A DNA stretch of 6,462 nt from Chitinophagaceae bacterium. Lineage in GTDB: Bacteria > Bacteroidota > Bacteroidia > Chitinophagales > Chitinophagaceae. Every line of letters begins with the position of its first letter. Positions within the stretch are counted from its first letter, which is position 1. The stretch spans positions 1 through 6,462 of the forward strand of contig JANYEU010000048.1 of the NCBI GenBank assembly GCA_025362915.1, written 5' to 3'. The notes below the pieces were generated by a model that was given only the letters and a program-made list of their open reading frames with translations, did no database searches and was not told where the DNA came from. This document shows, in pieces, positions 5,720 to 6,462 of the stretch. Both the position numbers and the translations under genes were made by a program.

Positions 5720-6028
5720 ATGTCTACTGAAAAAGAAAATTTTGAACTTTATGATGATAGAGTTCTTGTAAAAGCAGCTGCTGCAGAAGAGAAAACTGCT
5801 GGTGGTATTATCATTCCTGATACTGCAAAAGAAAAACCACAACGCGGAACTGTAATTGCAGTTGGTCCTGGTAAGTATGCCGAGCAAACTGGAAACTTAA
5901 TTCCAATTAAACAACAACCAGGAGACGTAGTACTTTATGGTAAATATGCTGGAACTGAAATTCAAGTTGGAGGTCAAGATTATTTAATAATGAGGTCTTC
6001 TGATATCTTGATGAAAGCTCCTTTTTAA
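5720..6028 (+). CDS. groES: Co-chaperonin GroES (Hsp10)
   Basis: This 102-residue cytoplasmic protein forms the heptameric lid of the GroEL folding chamber. The sequence matches GroES along its length: ELYDDRVLVK near the N-terminus, the mobile loop at about 21-40 with the GroEL-contacting hydrophobic tripeptide III (30-32) before PDTAKEKP, and RGTVIAVGPGK at 42-52. PGDVVLYGKYAGTEI follows at 67-81, with the C-terminal end YLIMRSSDILMKA. Length is slightly above the usual 95-97 residues because of a short N-terminal extension (MSTEKEN) and a longer loop near residues 53-66. The ATG lies after an AT-rich leader without a Shine-Dalgarno sequence, which is normal for Bacteroidota. It is the first gene of the groES-groEL operon, 96 bp ahead of groEL. 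Confidence 0.97.
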   Translation: MSTEKENFELYDDRVLVKAAAAEEKTAGGIIIPDTAKEKPQRGTVIAVGPGKYAEQTGNLIPIKQQPGDVVLYGKYAGTEIQVGGQDYLIMRSSDILMKAPF

Positions 6029-6043
6029 ATACAGCTTATTAAA

Positions 6044-6069
6044 TTGGCGTAAACAATAACTTATGCCAA
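6044..6069 (+). promoter_or_regulatory. Stem-loop between groES and groEL
   Basis: TTGGCGTAA (6044-6052) pairs with TTATGCCAA (6061-6069) over nine base pairs, one of them G-U, around the 8-nt loop ACAATAAC. No T tract follows, so it is not a typical terminator. It lies 15 bp after the groES stop and 55 bp before groEL. RNA processing or stability control that sets the GroES to GroEL ratio is a reasonable inference. Confidence 0.5.
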
Positions 6070-6124
6070 GTATAGGTTAGATCAGCATATTATTTAGGTT
6101 AAAAATATTATTAAATTTTAAGAA

Positions 6125-6462
6125 ATGGCAAAGCAAATTTTCTTCGATATCGAAGCAAGGAACAAAATGAAAAAAGGCGTTGACACTTTGGCAAACGCTG
6201 TTAAAGTAACATTGGGACCAAAAGGTCGTAACGTTGTAATAGAAAAGAAATTCGGTGCACCACAAGTAACTAAAGATGGTGTTACTGTAGCTAAAGAAAT
6301 TGAATTGGATGACCCCATTGAAAATATGGGTGCGCAAATGGTGAAAGAACTACCGTCTAAAACTGCTGATATTGCAGGTGATGGTACTACTACTGCAACC
6401 GTTTTGGCTCAATCAATCATTAGCGAAGGTTTAAAAAATGTTGCTGCTGGCGCAAATCCAAT
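6125..6462 (+). CDS. groEL: Chaperonin GroEL (Hsp60), N-terminal part (cut by window edge)
   Basis: Starting at ATG 6125, the frame encodes the first 112 residues of the roughly 545-residue chaperonin, which forms the double-ring ATP-driven folding chamber with GroES. The equatorial-domain ATP site is visible: TLGPKGRNVV (29-38), KDGVT with Asp51 (equivalent to E. coli Asp52), and AGDGTTTATVLAQ (84-96) with Asp86 (equivalent to Asp87). ENMGAQMVKE (66-75) is also typical. The N-terminus MAKQIFFD is of Bacteroidota type and is one residue shorter than in E. coli. Residues 76-77 read Leu-Pro where Val-Ala is usual (KEVASK), an odd change in the helix before the ATP loop. The gene is co-directional with groES and evidently co-transcribed. 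Confidence 0.97.
   Translation, partial: MAKQIFFDIEARNKMKKGVDTLANAVKVTLGPKGRNVVIEKKFGAPQVTKDGVTVAKEIELDDPIENMGAQMVKELPSKTADIAGDGTTTATVLAQSIISEGLKNVAAGANP

Noticed and set aside
6077..6337. Minus-strand frames opposite groEL
   Set aside because: groEL on the plus strand is unmistakable; these are antisense shadows.

Overview
The window looks like a chromosomal segment of a Bacteroidota bacterium, probably near Chitinophagaceae. The evidence is low GC, AT-rich intergenic DNA without clear Shine-Dalgarno sites, a TAnnTTTG-type promoter element, secreted proteins with '...FAQ' signal-peptide ends, and GroES/GroEL sequences of the Bacteroidota kind. The family-level placement is an impression, not a computed result.

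Layout: (1) 1-453, minus strand, the N-terminal part of a membrane sensor histidine kinase that runs off the left edge. (2) 454-1369, a 916-bp gap without a convincing gene but full of structured DNA: TTAGTNN heptamer repeats, nested inverted repeats, a minus-strand terminator-like hairpin, a 15-bp perfect AT hairpin, an array of about 42-bp units with palindromic cores, and a REP-like hairpin. (3) 1370-2221, plus strand, a secreted protein of unknown function with a TTG start, followed by a terminator-like hairpin. (4) 2414-4080, plus strand, a secreted alpha/beta-hydrolase-like protein of about 555 residues that is split by an apparent single-base frameshift in an A run near 3637-3642. (5) 4081-4306, a gap between convergent genes carrying a long imperfect inverted repeat of a 'CCGCAAAG' type element. 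(6) 4307-5416, minus strand, an acyltransferase-3 membrane protein. (7) 5417-5719, the divergent regulatory region upstream of groES, with a sigma-54-like GG-N10-GC element. (8) 5720-6028 groES and 6125 to the right edge groEL, with a stem-loop between them.

The only clear functional unit is the groES-groEL chaperonin operon. The other genes look like independent transcription units with no evident shared pathway. I do not see a new defence or mobile system. The points most worth a second look are the palindromic tandem array, the split hydrolase, the putative sigma-54 promoter of groESL, and the odd Leu-Pro in GroEL.
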